Shown: positions 55,319-64,000 of the stretch, piece by piece
How positions within the stretch are numbered: position 1 is the stretch's first letter
How the letters are laid out: every line of letters starts with the position of its first letter
Made by a program: the position numbers and the translations under genes
Source of the DNA: Deltaproteobacteria bacterium
Lineage (GTDB): Bacteria > Myxococcota_A > UBA796 > SXON01
Length of the DNA stretch: 64,000 nucleotides
Assembly (NCBI GenBank): GCA_947445035.1
Contig: CANFCK010000009.1
Coordinates: 62,001-126,000, forward strand
Direction: 5' to 3'
Notes under the pieces: generated by a model
The model's database searches: none
What the model saw: the letters and a program-made list of their open reading frames with translations, nothing else
What the model was told of the DNA's origin: nothing

Positions 55319-58162
55319 TCACCCCTCGCAGATGTACCGGAACGAGGCCGTACACGGCTCGTCGTTCCAGGTTGTCGCCGGGTAGTAGCGCCCGAGCTGT
55401 GCACAATCCTCGTTGGAGCCGGAGTTGTTCGGCTCGCCCGAGGCCCAGTTGGTGTAGGTGGCGGTGTCGCCGTTGGCCCACACCCAGGTCCCTTCGGTGG
55501 CGACGTCGTTGTAGCCCATCCACCACTTGCCGCCGTACCGAAGGAAGGCTTGGGCGTTGATCTCGGCGTTCTCCGCGGCGTCGCTGACGGCGAGGAAGTC
55601 GTAGTCGTAGCTGAGACAGGCGGTCTCTCCGACGGTCCAGGTCGCCGCGGTCGTGCAGTACATGTAGACGCTGCCGCCGTACTCCTCGACGTCGCAGGGG
55701 CAAAGGCCGTCGTTGTCGCGGCTGCCGTCGCAGTCGTTGTCGAGGGTGTCGCAGACGTCGGACTCGCCGGGGTTGACGTCGGCGTCGCCGTCGTCGCAGT
55801 CGTCGTCGGTCGCGGAATACCCGCTCGGCACGGAGCAGGCGGTGGTCGTGGCGCTCGCGTCGCCGTAGCCGTCGCCGTCGGTGTCGGCGTAGTAGGTGGT
55901 GGTCACACCTTCGTCGATCGCGCCGTCGCAGTCGTTGTCGATGCTGTCACACACCTCTACGGCGCCGGGGTACGCGGTGGCCTCAGTGTCGTCACAGTCG
56001 GTGGCGTCGCTGGTGTAGCCGGCGGGCGCGGCGCAGGCGGTCGTGGTCGAGGTGGCGTCCCCGTAGCCGTCGCTGTCCGCGTCGGCATAGAAGGTCGTCG
56101 TGGCCCCGTCGTCGATGGTGCCGTCGCAGTCGTTGTCCGTGCCGTCGCAGGCCTCGGGGGCGCCCGGGTACACGTCGTCTTGGGTGTCGTCACAGTCGGT
56201 GTCGTCGGTCAGGTAGCCGGCGGGCGCGGCGCAGGCGTCGACCGTGCTCGCCGCGTCGCCGTAGCCGTCGGCGTCGGCGTCGGCGTAGAACGTCGTGGTG
56301 GCGCCGTCGTCAACGGTGCCGTCGCAGTCGTTGTCGACACCGTCGCAGGCCTCCGCGGCGCCTGGGTAGGTGGTCGCTTCGGTGTCGTCGCAGTCGTCGT
56401 CGTTGGTGACGGTGTCGGCCGGCTGCGTGCAGTCGATGATGGCGGTGGCGTCGCCCCAGCTGTCCCCGTCGGCGTCGGCGTACCAAGTACCCGCGTCCAA
56501 CGCAGCATCCTCGTCGATGGCCCCGTCGCAGTTGTTGTCCACGCCGTCGCACATCTCGGTGCCGGCGGGGTTGATGCTGGCGTCGGTGTCGTCGCAGTCG
56601 TCGTCGTCCGCGACATAGCCACTGGGCGCGGAGCAGCTGTCCAGCGTGCTCCCGGCATCGCCGTAGCCATCGCTGTCAGCGTCGGCGTACCAGGTCGCGG
56701 TGTCGGCGGAGGTGTCCTCGTCGATGGTGCCGTCGCAGTTGTCGTCGATGCCGTTGCACAGCTCCACCTGGGCCGGATTGACGTCGGCGTCGGCGTCGTC
56801 GCAGTCGGTATCGTCCGCGGTGTAGCCGGCCGGAGCGTCGCAAGCGATCGTGGTGTTGCCGGCGTCGCCGTAGCCGTCGACGTCGGTGTCGGCGTACCAG
56901 GTGGAGGCGCCGCTGGCGTCGGCTTCGTCGACCGCGCCGTCGCAATCGTTGTCTTCGCCGTCGCAGAGCTCGGTGGCGCCGGGGTTGTTGGCGGCGCTGG
57001 TGTCATCGCATTCGTCGCATGCGGAGTAGCCGTCGCCGTCGGCGTCGACGTAGCCCACGCTGCCATCGCAATTGTAGTCGTTGGGGTCGGTGCAGTCGGA
57101 CTCAGTGGCGCCTGGGTTGTAGGCGACATCGGTGTCGTCACAGTCGCCGCCGAGGGCGGAGGAGCCCGCGGGCATGTCGCAGGCGTAGACCGTGAGCGCG
57201 TCGTCGCCGTAGCCATCGCCGTCGGCGTCGGTGGTCCAGGCCGTGCCGGTGGTGGCGTCCAGGCTGTCGTCGGCGTCGTCGATCAGCGTGTCGCAGTCGT
57301 CGTCGAGGTCGTTGCAGACCTCGGCCGCGCCGGGGTTGATGTCGGGCCTTGCGTCGTCGCAATCGGTAGCGTCGGCGACCCAGCCCGGACCAGCTTCGCA
57401 GACGAGCTCTCCGGTGCCGGGATCGCCGTAGCCGTCGGCGTCCAGGTCCAGGTACACGGTGACCCCAGCGGCGGGGTCCAGGCTGTCGTCTTCGTCGTCG
57501 TAGAGGGTGTCGCAGTCGTCGTCGATGCCGTTGCACACTTCGAGCGCATCGGGGTTGATCGCGGCCTCGTTGTCGTCACACTCGGCGCACGCGGCGAAGC
57601 CGTCCGCGTCGTTGTCTTCGTAGCCGACGCTGCCATCGCAGTTGTAGTCGTTGGGGTCCTCGCAGTCTTCTTCGGACGCGCCGGGATTGTAGGCCGCATC
57701 CGCGTCGTTGCAGTCGCCGCCAAGGTCGGTGGTGCCGTCGGGCTGGGTGCAGTCCCAGACGACGTTGGCGTCGTCGCCGTAGCCGTCGGTGTCGGCATCG
57801 ACGTACCAGGCGGTAGACTCGAGTCCGTTGTCGACGACACCATCGCAGTCGTTGTCGAGCTTGTCGCAGACATCAAGGGCGCCTGGGTAGATGAGGTTGT
57901 TGGTGTCGTCGCAGTCGTCGCCCACGGTGGCGTAGCCGTCGGGCTGCTCGCAGAAGCCGTCGCCAGTAGCGCCGTCGCCGTGGCCGTCGCGGTCGTTGTC
58001 GTAGTAGTACGTGGTCGCCTGACCGATGCCCGGGTCGGCGTCGTCACAGTCCTCGTCTTCGTTGAGCCCGTCGCCATCGCGATCAGGGATGAACTTCGTC
58101 TCCCCTTCCGAGCGGCAGGCAAGCGCGAACAGCGGGAGGGCGAGGAGCGAGAAAATGCGCAT
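55319..58162 (-). CDS. Lipoprotein with twelve MopE-type repeats and C-terminal C-type lectin
   Basis: The 947-residue product starts MRIFSLLALPLFALAC (lipobox) and then carries about twelve acidic repeats of roughly 70 residues (C-D-x-x-D-N-D-C-D-G and D-x-D-x-D-G, with WYADADSDGYGD motifs), as in MopE and related metal-binding surface proteins. The last 130 residues are a C-type lectin domain: EGTWVWANGDTATYTNWASG, EPNN and CTASFRYICEG with paired Cys. Such a display of a lectin on an acidic, probably calcium-stiffened stalk suggests binding of a glycan at the cell surface. Neighbouring repeats are highly similar in DNA, so the region may vary in length between strains. Confidence 0.85.
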   Translation of the reverse strand: MRIFSLLALPLFALACRSEGETKFIPDRDGDGLNEDEDCDDADPGIGQATTYYYDNDRDGHGDGATGDGFCEQPDGYATVGDDCDDTNNLIYPGALDVCDKLDNDCDGVVDNGLESTAWYVDADTDGYGDDANVVWDCTQPDGTTDLGGDCNDADAAYNPGASEEDCEDPNDYNCDGSVGYEDNDADGFAACAECDDNEAAINPDALEVCNGIDDDCDTLYDDEDDSLDPAAGVTVYLDLDADGYGDPGTGELVCEAGPGWVADATDCDDARPDINPGAAEVCNDLDDDCDTLIDDADDSLDATTGTAWTTDADGDGYGDDALTVYACDMPAGSSALGGDCDDTDVAYNPGATESDCTDPNDYNCDGSVGYVDADGDGYSACDECDDTSAANNPGATELCDGEDNDCDGAVDEADASGASTWYADTDVDGYGDAGNTTIACDAPAGYTADDTDCDDADADVNPAQVELCNGIDDNCDGTIDEDTSADTATWYADADSDGYGDAGSTLDSCSAPSGYVADDDDCDDTDASINPAGTEMCDGVDNNCDGAIDEDAALDAGTWYADADGDSWGDATAIIDCTQPADTVTNDDDCDDTEATTYPGAAEACDGVDNDCDGTVDDGATTTFYADADADGYGDAASTVDACAAPAGYLTDDTDCDDTQDDVYPGAPEACDGTDNDCDGTIDDGATTTFYADADSDGYGDATSTTTACAAPAGYTSDATDCDDTEATAYPGAVEVCDSIDNDCDGAIDEGVTTTYYADTDGDGYGDASATTTACSVPSGYSATDDDCDDGDADVNPGESDVCDTLDNDCDGSRDNDGLCPCDVEEYGGSVYMYCTTAATWTVGETACLSYDYDFLAVSDAAENAEINAQAFLRYGGKWWMGYNDVATEGTWVWANGDTATYTNWASGEPNNSGSNEDCAQLGRYYPATTWNDEPCTASFRYICEG

Positions 58163-58243
58163 GGTCTTCCGGGGAAGGGGAGAGTGTACCCGCAATGCCC
58201 GGAGCGCGGCGCTTCGATCGCGTGACGTTAGAAGCGGCGCCCC

Positions 58244-59380
58244 GTGTTCTTGCACCGTCTTTTCTACGTTTTGCAGCTCGCCTCGATGGCGGCGTTGTTG
58301 CCGCTTTTGGGCGGGCGCTTCGAGGCTGCGGGCTTCGATGGGCTGACCATCGGCGGCTTGATGGCCACCTTTCCACTCGGGCGCCTGCTCGCGGCACCCC
58401 TCTGGGCGATCCTCGCCGACCGATACCGCGTGGCGGGCCTGGTGCTGAGACTGTCCTCGATCTTGTCCGGGCTGGCTGGAATGGCGCTGGCAAGGGCGGA
58501 GTCCATCCCGGCGTTGGCGGTGGCGATCTTCGTATTTGCAGCCACCCGCGCCCCGATCGGCTCGGTGCTCGATGCGCTGGTGCTCGGCCGGCTCTCGGCG
58601 TTGGGGCGTCCGACCGCGGAGTACGGGCGGATCCGTTTGTGGGGCTCGCTCGGGTTTCTGGGCGGGGTGCTCCTGGCCAGCAACTGGGCGGAAACTGGAT
58701 TGCCAACCCACCTGCTCGCGGATGGAGCGCTTCTCGCGGCAGCGGTGGTGAGCTTCGGATTTCCGCTGCGCGGTGCGGGCGGCCCCGCACCGATCCTTCC
58801 CGCGCTTCGGGAGCTTGCTGAGGCCCCTTTCTTGGTGCCGCTCCTGGTGACGGGTGCGCTCCAGGCGCTCACGATGTCGGTCTACGACACCTTTTTCTCG
58901 GTCCACGTCGCCGCGCTCGGATTGCCGGAAGGGGTCGTCGGGGCCTCGGTGGCCCTCGGGGTGGGCTTCGAGGTGCTTTTGATGAGCTTCGGAAGGCCCT
59001 TCCTGGCTCGGGTGGGGCCGGCGCGGGGCATGCTGCTGGCCGCGCTGTCCGGACTGCCTCGATGGGTGGTGACGGCGACGGTGGCCGACCCCGTGGTGCT
59101 TGTCGCCACCCAGGCGTTGCACGGGATCGGCTTCGGCTTCTTCTGGTTGTCGGGTGTACAGCGCATGGCCCAGGCGGCGCGGCCGGAGATCGCCGCATCG
59201 TCACAGAGCCTGTGGGCTGCCGCGACCTACGGGTTCGGCGCGTTGCTCGGCGCGGGTCTGGCTGGCCTCGCACGTCGTGAGTTGGGATCGGAAGGAATCT
59301 TCTGGATGCTCGCTGGCGTCTCGCTCCTCGCGAGTCTCAGCGCGTTGTGGTTGTGGCGGGTGGATCGACCGTCAGAGTGA
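58244..59380 (+). CDS. MFS transporter
   Basis: A 378-residue protein with about 12 membrane helices. ATFPLGRLLAAPLWAILADR is the MFS motif A region, and the symmetric GSLGFLGGVLLASN and FWLSGVQRMAQA segments fit the fold. It is of the short, sugar/LacY-like size class (PFAM MFS_1-like), but the substrate is not predictable. The start is GTG, divergent from the lectin lipoprotein. It overlaps the ThrE-like gene by 9 bp at the 3' ends. Confidence 0.78.
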   Translation: MFLHRLFYVLQLASMAALLPLLGGRFEAAGFDGLTIGGLMATFPLGRLLAAPLWAILADRYRVAGLVLRLSSILSGLAGMALARAESIPALAVAIFVFAATRAPIGSVLDALVLGRLSALGRPTAEYGRIRLWGSLGFLGGVLLASNWAETGLPTHLLADGALLAAAVVSFGFPLRGAGGPAPILPALRELAEAPFLVPLLVTGALQALTMSVYDTFFSVHVAALGLPEGVVGASVALGVGFEVLLMSFGRPFLARVGPARGMLLAALSGLPRWVVTATVADPVVLVATQALHGIGFGFFWLSGVQRMAQAARPEIAASSQSLWAAATYGFGALLGAGLAGLARRELGSEGIFWMLAGVSLLASLSALWLWRVDRPSE

Positions 59381-60562
59381 TTTGCGGGGCGGCAAAAACA
59401 ACGCGGCGAGCAACAGACCGGCAACGAGCGAGCCGGCGATGGCGGTCATCGTGAACGCCGCACTCACTCCCGCCTGCACGTCTTCCTCGAGCATCGCCCC
59501 GAAGCCGCGAAAGCCGATGCTTCCGGGCACCAGCAAGAGCAGCCCCGGAACCTGCGTCACCGCGGTCGGCACCCCGCGCAGACGGGCTTGCAAGTTGCTC
59601 AACAACCCCACCGCGAGGCCGCCGAGCAGCGCGCCAAGTTCTGGGCCGAGCCAGTCCTGGCCAGCCTTGGCCGCGAAGAACGCGAGCGAGGAGACCGCGA
59701 GAATGTAGAGATAGTCGCGTGGCCGAGCCCGGAAGGCGATCGTGAACGCCAGCGCGCCAAGTGGCAAAGCGAGGGCCGTCCAGCCCTCGTCCAACGGCAG
59801 GTTCGGATTGCGCAGGGCGCGCGGAAGGGCCTCCGCGAGCTTCCAGCCCATCGCGGTGCCGAGCCCCAACTGAAGAAAGGTGACGGCGGCGCCCATCAGC
59901 CTCGCCGTCCCGGCCGCCAGATGCCGCGTCGCCAACTCGGTAAGGGCCACCGTCAGCGTGAGCCCGGGTAAAAGGGAGATGACGCCGGCGAGGGTCACCA
60001 CGGCAACGGGAAGGGGAACGACGCGAGCGAGCAGCGTTGCAGCACCCGCAACCAGCAAGGAAGCGACCAGCTCGTGGACCCGTGCGTACTCCGTCCACCG
60101 CCGAGCGACGAGGCCGAGGAGCCCGACCCCCAGCCCGAGCCCCGCGGCAACCATCACCGTCGTGAGTGATCCATGCAGGAACACCGCGGCGACGCCCGAG
60201 GATGTGGCCACGCCCACCAGATCGACTGGCGTGGGATACCGGTCGGGGAGTGCGGCCACCTTGGCGAGCGCACCGAGACCCTCACCCGGCTCGAGCTGTC
60301 GCCGCGCCACCCTGGTGCCGATGTCGTCGATGAGCACGAGCCGTTCGAGGTGGACCAGCCCCGGCTGCACGCGAAGCACTCGCGTGCTGTCGTCGAAGCC
60401 AAGGATGAGCGACGTGGGCTGCGCCAGGCAATCGAAGCGGACGCCGAGCGCGCGGGCGCAGTGATCGACCGCGTCTTCGAGTCGATGCGCCGGCGCGCCG
60501 GCTTCGTGCAGGCTGCGCGCGAGCGCTTCGAGGAAGCGGACTTTGGCGTCGGTCCCGTTCAC
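59372..60562 (-). CDS. ThrE-type threonine/serine exporter
   Basis: A 396-residue protein with a cytoplasmic N-terminal domain of about 130 residues (ARSLHEAGAPAHRLEDAV, LVHLERLVLIDDIGTRV) and about ten membrane helices, the single-chain layout of the ThrE family (PFAM ThrE plus ThrE_2) that exports threonine and serine in Corynebacterium. Its start overlaps the stop of the propeller gene by ATGA. A role in amino-acid overflow is plausible but not shown. Confidence 0.83.
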   Translation of the reverse strand: MNGTDAKVRFLEALARSLHEAGAPAHRLEDAVDHCARALGVRFDCLAQPTSLILGFDDSTRVLRVQPGLVHLERLVLIDDIGTRVARRQLEPGEGLGALAKVAALPDRYPTPVDLVGVATSSGVAAVFLHGSLTTVMVAAGLGLGVGLLGLVARRWTEYARVHELVASLLVAGAATLLARVVPLPVAVVTLAGVISLLPGLTLTVALTELATRHLAAGTARLMGAAVTFLQLGLGTAMGWKLAEALPRALRNPNLPLDEGWTALALPLGALAFTIAFRARPRDYLYILAVSSLAFFAAKAGQDWLGPELGALLGGLAVGLLSNLQARLRGVPTAVTQVPGLLLLVPGSIGFRGFGAMLEEDVQAGVSAAFTMTAIAGSLVAGLLLAALFLPPRKSL

Positions 60563-61461
60563 TTCGGTGGCGTGGCGCGTTGCACGACCATCGCCAGGCG
60601 TTTTCCGTCGGGGCTGACGGCCAGGCGTTTGATCGCGCCGCCTAGGCCGGGAAGGTCCGCGAGGGTTTCCCAGGCGCCGCCGGGGCGGGCGCGCAAAAGC
60701 CGCGACCCGTGCGCCATCAGCAGCGAGCCGTCCGGGAGCAGCCGAACGTCCTCGCTGCGGGCGTCGTCGCCTTCGCCGGGGGCGTTCGGCGGCACGGCCG
60801 TGCGGACGGTCGAGCGAAAGCCGCGGCGCGCTGTGGCGACGAACCAGGCGTCAGGGAGGTGCTTGTCGACGTACAGCACCTGCCCGTCGGGCGTGCTCCC
60901 GAGCGAACGCCCAACGTTGGGCGCCAGCGGCGTGAGGGTGGCGGTGCCCACTTCAGCGAGCACGAGCGCGTGCGGTGGTTCCCCGCCCGGTCCGACGAGG
61001 ACCAAGGCGACGTGGCCCGCGTCAACCCAGGCGTGGTAGCCCACCCGAAGGATCCCCGGAAGGATCGAAGACACCGCGTTCCCAGCGTCGTCATAGCGCC
61101 AGAGCATTTGCGATTCGGTGTACGCCTCGACCTCGGCCTCAGGCGCCGACACGCGGACGGCCGAGAAGCCGCCGCCGGGCAGGGGCGTGGGTGAGAACTC
61201 CGCCTCGGGCGTTTTCGTGACCCGGGTGCGTGCGCCGGTGGGGAAGGTGTAGCGGAACACATCGGTGGGGCCGTCCACGTCGGCCACGTAGAGCAATCCG
61301 CTCCCGTCCGGCAAAAAAGCCGGTTGATTGTCGTAGCCAGGCCGGTCGGTGATGTTGGCGGGCACGCCCACCTTCGCCGCGACCAGGTCGAGGTCGGCGA
61401 CGAAGATGTCGGAGTCCGGCGGCGCCTCGGCGCCGATGGCGAGCGGGAGCAAGAACCACAT
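60559..61461 (-). CDS. Secreted WD40/PD40-type beta-propeller protein
   Basis: The 300-residue product has a signal peptide (MWFLLPLAIGAEA) and repeats like NITDRPGYDNQPAFLPDGSG and LAVSPDGKRLAMVV, the TolB-like PD40 propeller motif. The middle part contains a segment with HALVLAEVGTATLTPLAPN. Six or so blades are plausible. TolB-type propellers work in the periplasm; this one is not next to tol genes. An upstream in-frame start at 61593 would add an Arg-rich leader; ATG 61461 gives a proper signal. Confidence 0.7.
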   Translation of the reverse strand: MWFLLPLAIGAEAPPDSDIFVADLDLVAAKVGVPANITDRPGYDNQPAFLPDGSGLLYVADVDGPTDVFRYTFPTGARTRVTKTPEAEFSPTPLPGGGFSAVRVSAPEAEVEAYTESQMLWRYDDAGNAVSSILPGILRVGYHAWVDAGHVALVLVGPGGEPPHALVLAEVGTATLTPLAPNVGRSLGSTPDGQVLYVDKHLPDAWFVATARRGFRSTVRTAVPPNAPGEGDDARSEDVRLLPDGSLLMAHGSRLLRARPGGAWETLADLPGLGGAIKRLAVSPDGKRLAMVVQRATPPK

Positions 61462-61475
61462 CGCCCCGACGTAGC

Positions 61476-61733
61476 TCAGAACCACCCGGCCCGGGCCAGC
61501 GACACACACAGCCGCGCATCCATCGTGGCCCGGGTGGTCTGGGCGAGAAGTCGGTCCGCTTCGGCGCTGCGTCCCAGCTCGCCGAAGGCCCACGCCAGGT
61601 CCAGCGTCGAGCGCAGATCGTCGCCGGACGTCACATGCTCCCGATGGGGCTCGAGCGCCGATACCACCGCGAGTGCGTTGTTATTTGCCACACCCCGTCG
61701 GGCCCGACGGATCGCTTCGGAGAGGTCGGACAT
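61476..61733 (-). CDS. Small helical protein, TPR-like
   Basis: An 85-residue Ala/Leu/Arg-rich helical protein (MSDLSEAIRRARRGVANNNA; DLRSTLDLAWAFGELGRSAE resembles a TPR unit). Alternative starts at 61763 (ATG) and 61769 (TTG) would add a short hydrophobic piece. It is 14 bp upstream of the propeller gene and probably co-transcribed. No function is evident. Confidence 0.55.
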   Translation of the reverse strand: MSDLSEAIRRARRGVANNNALAVVSALEPHREHVTSGDDLRSTLDLAWAFGELGRSAEADRLLAQTTRATMDARLCVSLARAGWF

Positions 61734-61806
61734 GGGGACGCCTGCCGGGGAGGACGGTAGCATGGACAACGGCCCTGTCGCGCGGTTTCCCGGTAGCCGT
61801 TTGTCG

Positions 61807-64000
61807 TCAGAATTCGGCGCGCACCCCGATGAAGGGACGGGTGGGCAGATGGGTCAGCATCGTGTCGACGCGCTCGCCGTCTTCGACCGATACGATCGGC
61901 AAGAAGTCGTTCTGCGCGTAGGTGACGTTGAGCACTTCCAGGTACACCGTCCATCGTATCTTCAGGAATGCACGTCGCCATTCGAGACGGAGATCGAGCT
62001 GGTGAAAGTTCGATAGTTCTTCGTCGTTGAGCCCGGTGAGCGCCACCGTACTGGCCCCGACCACCGCCACCGAGCTCATCGGGCGGCCGGAGTGGTAGTC
62101 GTAGCGCGCGCCCACACGCCACTCCGGTGCGACCTGTACCTCGGTGCTCAGGCCGAGCGTCAGGTCCTGGACGTGGCCCGGAACCGTCGTTTGGGCGACC
62201 TGCTCGTTGAGGGGGTTGGTCCGCTCGGCGCTGAGCCAGCCGGCGTTGAGGGTCGCCTCCCACCGGTCCCACCGCGTCGCGATCATCACGTCGATGCCGG
62301 CGTTATGTCCGGTTCCAGAGTTGGAATAGCCGGGCGTGCTGCTGGAGGCCGTGTCGGGGTTGACCACCAGGTCCCACATCCAGCTGTAGTAGCCCTCGAC
62401 GCGCACAAAACTGCCTTGCCCGAGCGGCACGCCCTGGTCGAGCCCCACCACCAGATGAGCGGCCTTTTCTGAGCGGATGTCGGGATTGCCGTCGGTCGGG
62501 TCGATGACGAGCGGATCTTCGACGACGTGGTGGTACAGCCCGCCGGAGAGCTTGGGAATGGTCGCCGTCGGCAGCGGTATCGAGACCCCACCGGAAGGGG
62601 AAAGGAGCAGCTCGTCGGCCCGTCCGACGTAGGTCGCGCGCACCCCGGTTCGGGTGCGAAACGGGGTCGCCTCGGCGTCGTCACCGCCGTACCGATGCTC
62701 CGCGTACCCGCTCAGCGTCGGTGAGAAGTCGGTCTGCGACAAAGCGATCTGCGGCAGCCCGAAGTCGGCGAGCGGACGCGCGGCCCATGCGGGGAGGGTG
62801 CGGGTGTCGTCCACCGGGCCGTCAAAGGTTGCACGCCGGCCCAGCGCGCTGGCACCGACGAGTAGCTTGTGCGTGGAGCCCAGTCCGAGAGCGAGGTCGG
62901 AGCGCCCGAAAAGCTGGAGGCGATGCGTCGTCCGGTCGGCGGCGCCAGCGAAGTCGCGGAACATCGTGGAGTCGTCGGTCGAGACCGACAAGGTCGTCTG
63001 CACGCTTCCGCGCGCGCCCACCGGCGCCAGGTGATCCAGCGTCCCCAGGTACAGGACGTCGTCGAGGCGAAAGCTGCCATTGATGGTGATGGTACTTTCG
63101 TCGTCGGAGTCGACGAGGGCGAGGGAGTCGCTCGCCCGCATCAGGGTCAGCAAGAAACGGTGGCCGGGCGGACGCCATGCCGCGCGGGCGCTGATCTCGG
63201 CGTACTCCGGCGCGGCGATCGCCGAGTCCAGGAGATCCAGCGCCTGCATCGCGCCGAAGTAGGCCTCCAGGTAGCTGCGGCGCGCCGCGACCGCGAAGGT
63301 GAAATTGTCTCCAACCGGCCCCATCACCAGCCCGCGCACGGTGCTCATCGACAGATCGACCGAGCCGTCCAGATCGTGGGCGTCGTCTTTGGGGGCGCCG
63401 TCCCAGCTCTGGATGTCGAGCACGGCCGAGGTCGTGTCTGGGTACTCCGCGGAGGCTCCGCTGGCGTGGAAGCGCACTTTCTGGACCATGTCCGGGTTGA
63501 AGAGGCTGTTGAACCCGGCAAGGTGGTAGGGGTTGTCGAGGGGCACCCGATCGAGGAGAAAGATCACCTCGCCCGAGGTGAAGCCACGTACCGAGAACGA
63601 CGAGAGCACGTCGCCATCGCTCGCGACGCCAGGAAGCTTGTGCACCGCCCGATTCACGTCTTCCAACGCGCCTGGCGTGCTCTCGATGTCGCGACGGGTC
63701 AACTCGTAGACGCCCGTCGTGGGTTCGAGGTCGGGCTTGCGCTCGGCACGCTTGACCTCCCGCCAGGAATGTCGCGACGCATAGATGACGACTTCTTCTG
63801 CGGGGCCGTTGGGAACGAGCTGGACGGTGAGCTCGCGGTTTTCACCGCCGTGGACTTCGAGCTCGAGGCCGGCCGGCGCGAAGGCCGGGTGGGACAGCGT
63901 CAGCTTCCACGTCCCGGTCGACAAGAAGGGCACAGTCGCGGTGCCGTCGTCGCCGACGTTGAGGTCGCGCACGGCCGTTCCCGGCCCGGTGAGGTGCAAG
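61807..64000 (-). CDS. TonB-dependent receptor, N-terminus outside window
   Basis: The frame is open to the window edge, so the start is not seen. About 730 residues are visible: the end of a carboxypeptidase-like extension domain (TWKLTLSHPAFAPAGLELEV), a plug domain (VNRAVHKLPGVASDGDVLSS, FSVRGFTSGEVIFLLDRVPL) and a beta-barrel ending in Phe (RPFIGVRAEF). The TonB box itself lies before the visible part. These receptors import siderophores, cobalamin or glycans through the outer membrane. The extension domain is of the type common in glycan- or peptide-related receptors. The nearest downstream gene is the small TPR-like one, 74 bp away on the same strand. Confidence 0.88.
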   Translation of the reverse strand, partial: LHLTGPGTAVRDLNVGDDGTATVPFLSTGTWKLTLSHPAFAPAGLELEVHGGENRELTVQLVPNGPAEEVVIYASRHSWREVKRAERKPDLEPTTGVYELTRRDIESTPGALEDVNRAVHKLPGVASDGDVLSSFSVRGFTSGEVIFLLDRVPLDNPYHLAGFNSLFNPDMVQKVRFHASGASAEYPDTTSAVLDIQSWDGAPKDDAHDLDGSVDLSMSTVRGLVMGPVGDNFTFAVAARRSYLEAYFGAMQALDLLDSAIAAPEYAEISARAAWRPPGHRFLLTLMRASDSLALVDSDDESTITINGSFRLDDVLYLGTLDHLAPVGARGSVQTTLSVSTDDSTMFRDFAGAADRTTHRLQLFGRSDLALGLGSTHKLLVGASALGRRATFDGPVDDTRTLPAWAARPLADFGLPQIALSQTDFSPTLSGYAEHRYGGDDAEATPFRTRTGVRATYVGRADELLLSPSGGVSIPLPTATIPKLSGGLYHHVVEDPLVIDPTDGNPDIRSEKAAHLVVGLDQGVPLGQGSFVRVEGYYSWMWDLVVNPDTASSSTPGYSNSGTGHNAGIDVMIATRWDRWEATLNAGWLSAERTNPLNEQVAQTTVPGHVQDLTLGLSTEVQVAPEWRVGARYDYHSGRPMSSVAVVGASTVALTGLNDEELSNFHQLDLRLEWRRAFLKIRWTVYLEVLNVTYAQNDFLPIVSVEDGERVDTMLTHLPTRPFIGVRAEF

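Noticed and set aside
55265-58225. 986-residue plus-strand frame rich in Val/Ala/Gly
   Set aside because: It is the antisense reading of the MopE repeats; its own repeats mirror theirs.

Overview
The window is GC-rich, gene-dense DNA from a Gram-negative bacterium that makes lipid A. Several traits point to the Myxococcota or a close former-Deltaproteobacteria lineage: long acidic MopE-type repeat proteins, tripartite Cys-rich/hydrophobic/Arg-rich tails like the MYXO-CTERM sorting signal, many lipoproteins, and frequent GTG/TTG starts. No species can be named from the sequence alone.

Layout. (1) 1-4.2 kb: skp/ompH-like chaperone (cut by the window edge), lpxD, fabZ, a lipoprotein and an AbgT-type transporter, tightly packed. 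(2) 4.2-11 kb: a fossil VapBC-type toxin-antitoxin pair, a POT-family transporter divergent from a GH13 glycosidase, asd, acetyl-CoA synthetase and a YceI lipoprotein. (3) 11-15.8 kb: a TetR-type gene without a normal start, an alkaline-phosphatase-superfamily enzyme, then lpxA, a Gfo/Idh/MocA oxidoreductase and lpxB, the second half of the lipid A pathway. (4) 15.7-25.5 kb: housekeeping genes: dnaK-like, tRNA-Leu, a thioredoxin-like protein, two TPR-type proteins, rpsU, a porin-like protein, a probable lptE with holA, rpsT, scpA-scpB, an RluB-type pseudouridine synthase and initiator tRNA. (5) 25.5-27 kb: a wrecked surface-protein gene with in-frame stops, truncated by an IS66-type remnant. 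(6) 27-36.9 kb: a four-gene ABC exporter operon, an M23 peptidase, and a coupled unit of O-antigen-ligase-like protein, unknown protein and 5-oxoprolinase-like enzyme. (7) 36.9-47.4 kb: exported acidic proteins, a tiny lipoprotein with its own promoter and terminator, a diheme cytochrome, a large membrane protein, a Cys-cluster protein and a three-gene unit containing a frameshifted FG-GAP lipoprotein behind a 12-base homopolymer. (8) 47.4-64 kb: an amidase, a bacterial alpha-2-macroglobulin split into two genes, an aldehyde dehydrogenase, a MopE-repeat/C-type-lectin lipoprotein, an MFS transporter, a ThrE-like exporter, a beta-propeller protein and the C-terminal part of a TonB-dependent receptor.

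Most gene products act at the envelope: lipid A synthesis, outer-membrane assembly, surface display and transport. No rRNA, prophage, CRISPR array or complete insertion sequence was seen. The best leads for something new are the split alpha-2-macroglobulin without a visible thioester, the homopolymer plus frameshift in the 44-47.4 kb unit, the self-contained small-lipoprotein gene at 39 kb, and the set of gene fossils. Several apparent lesions are one-base changes and could be assembly errors.
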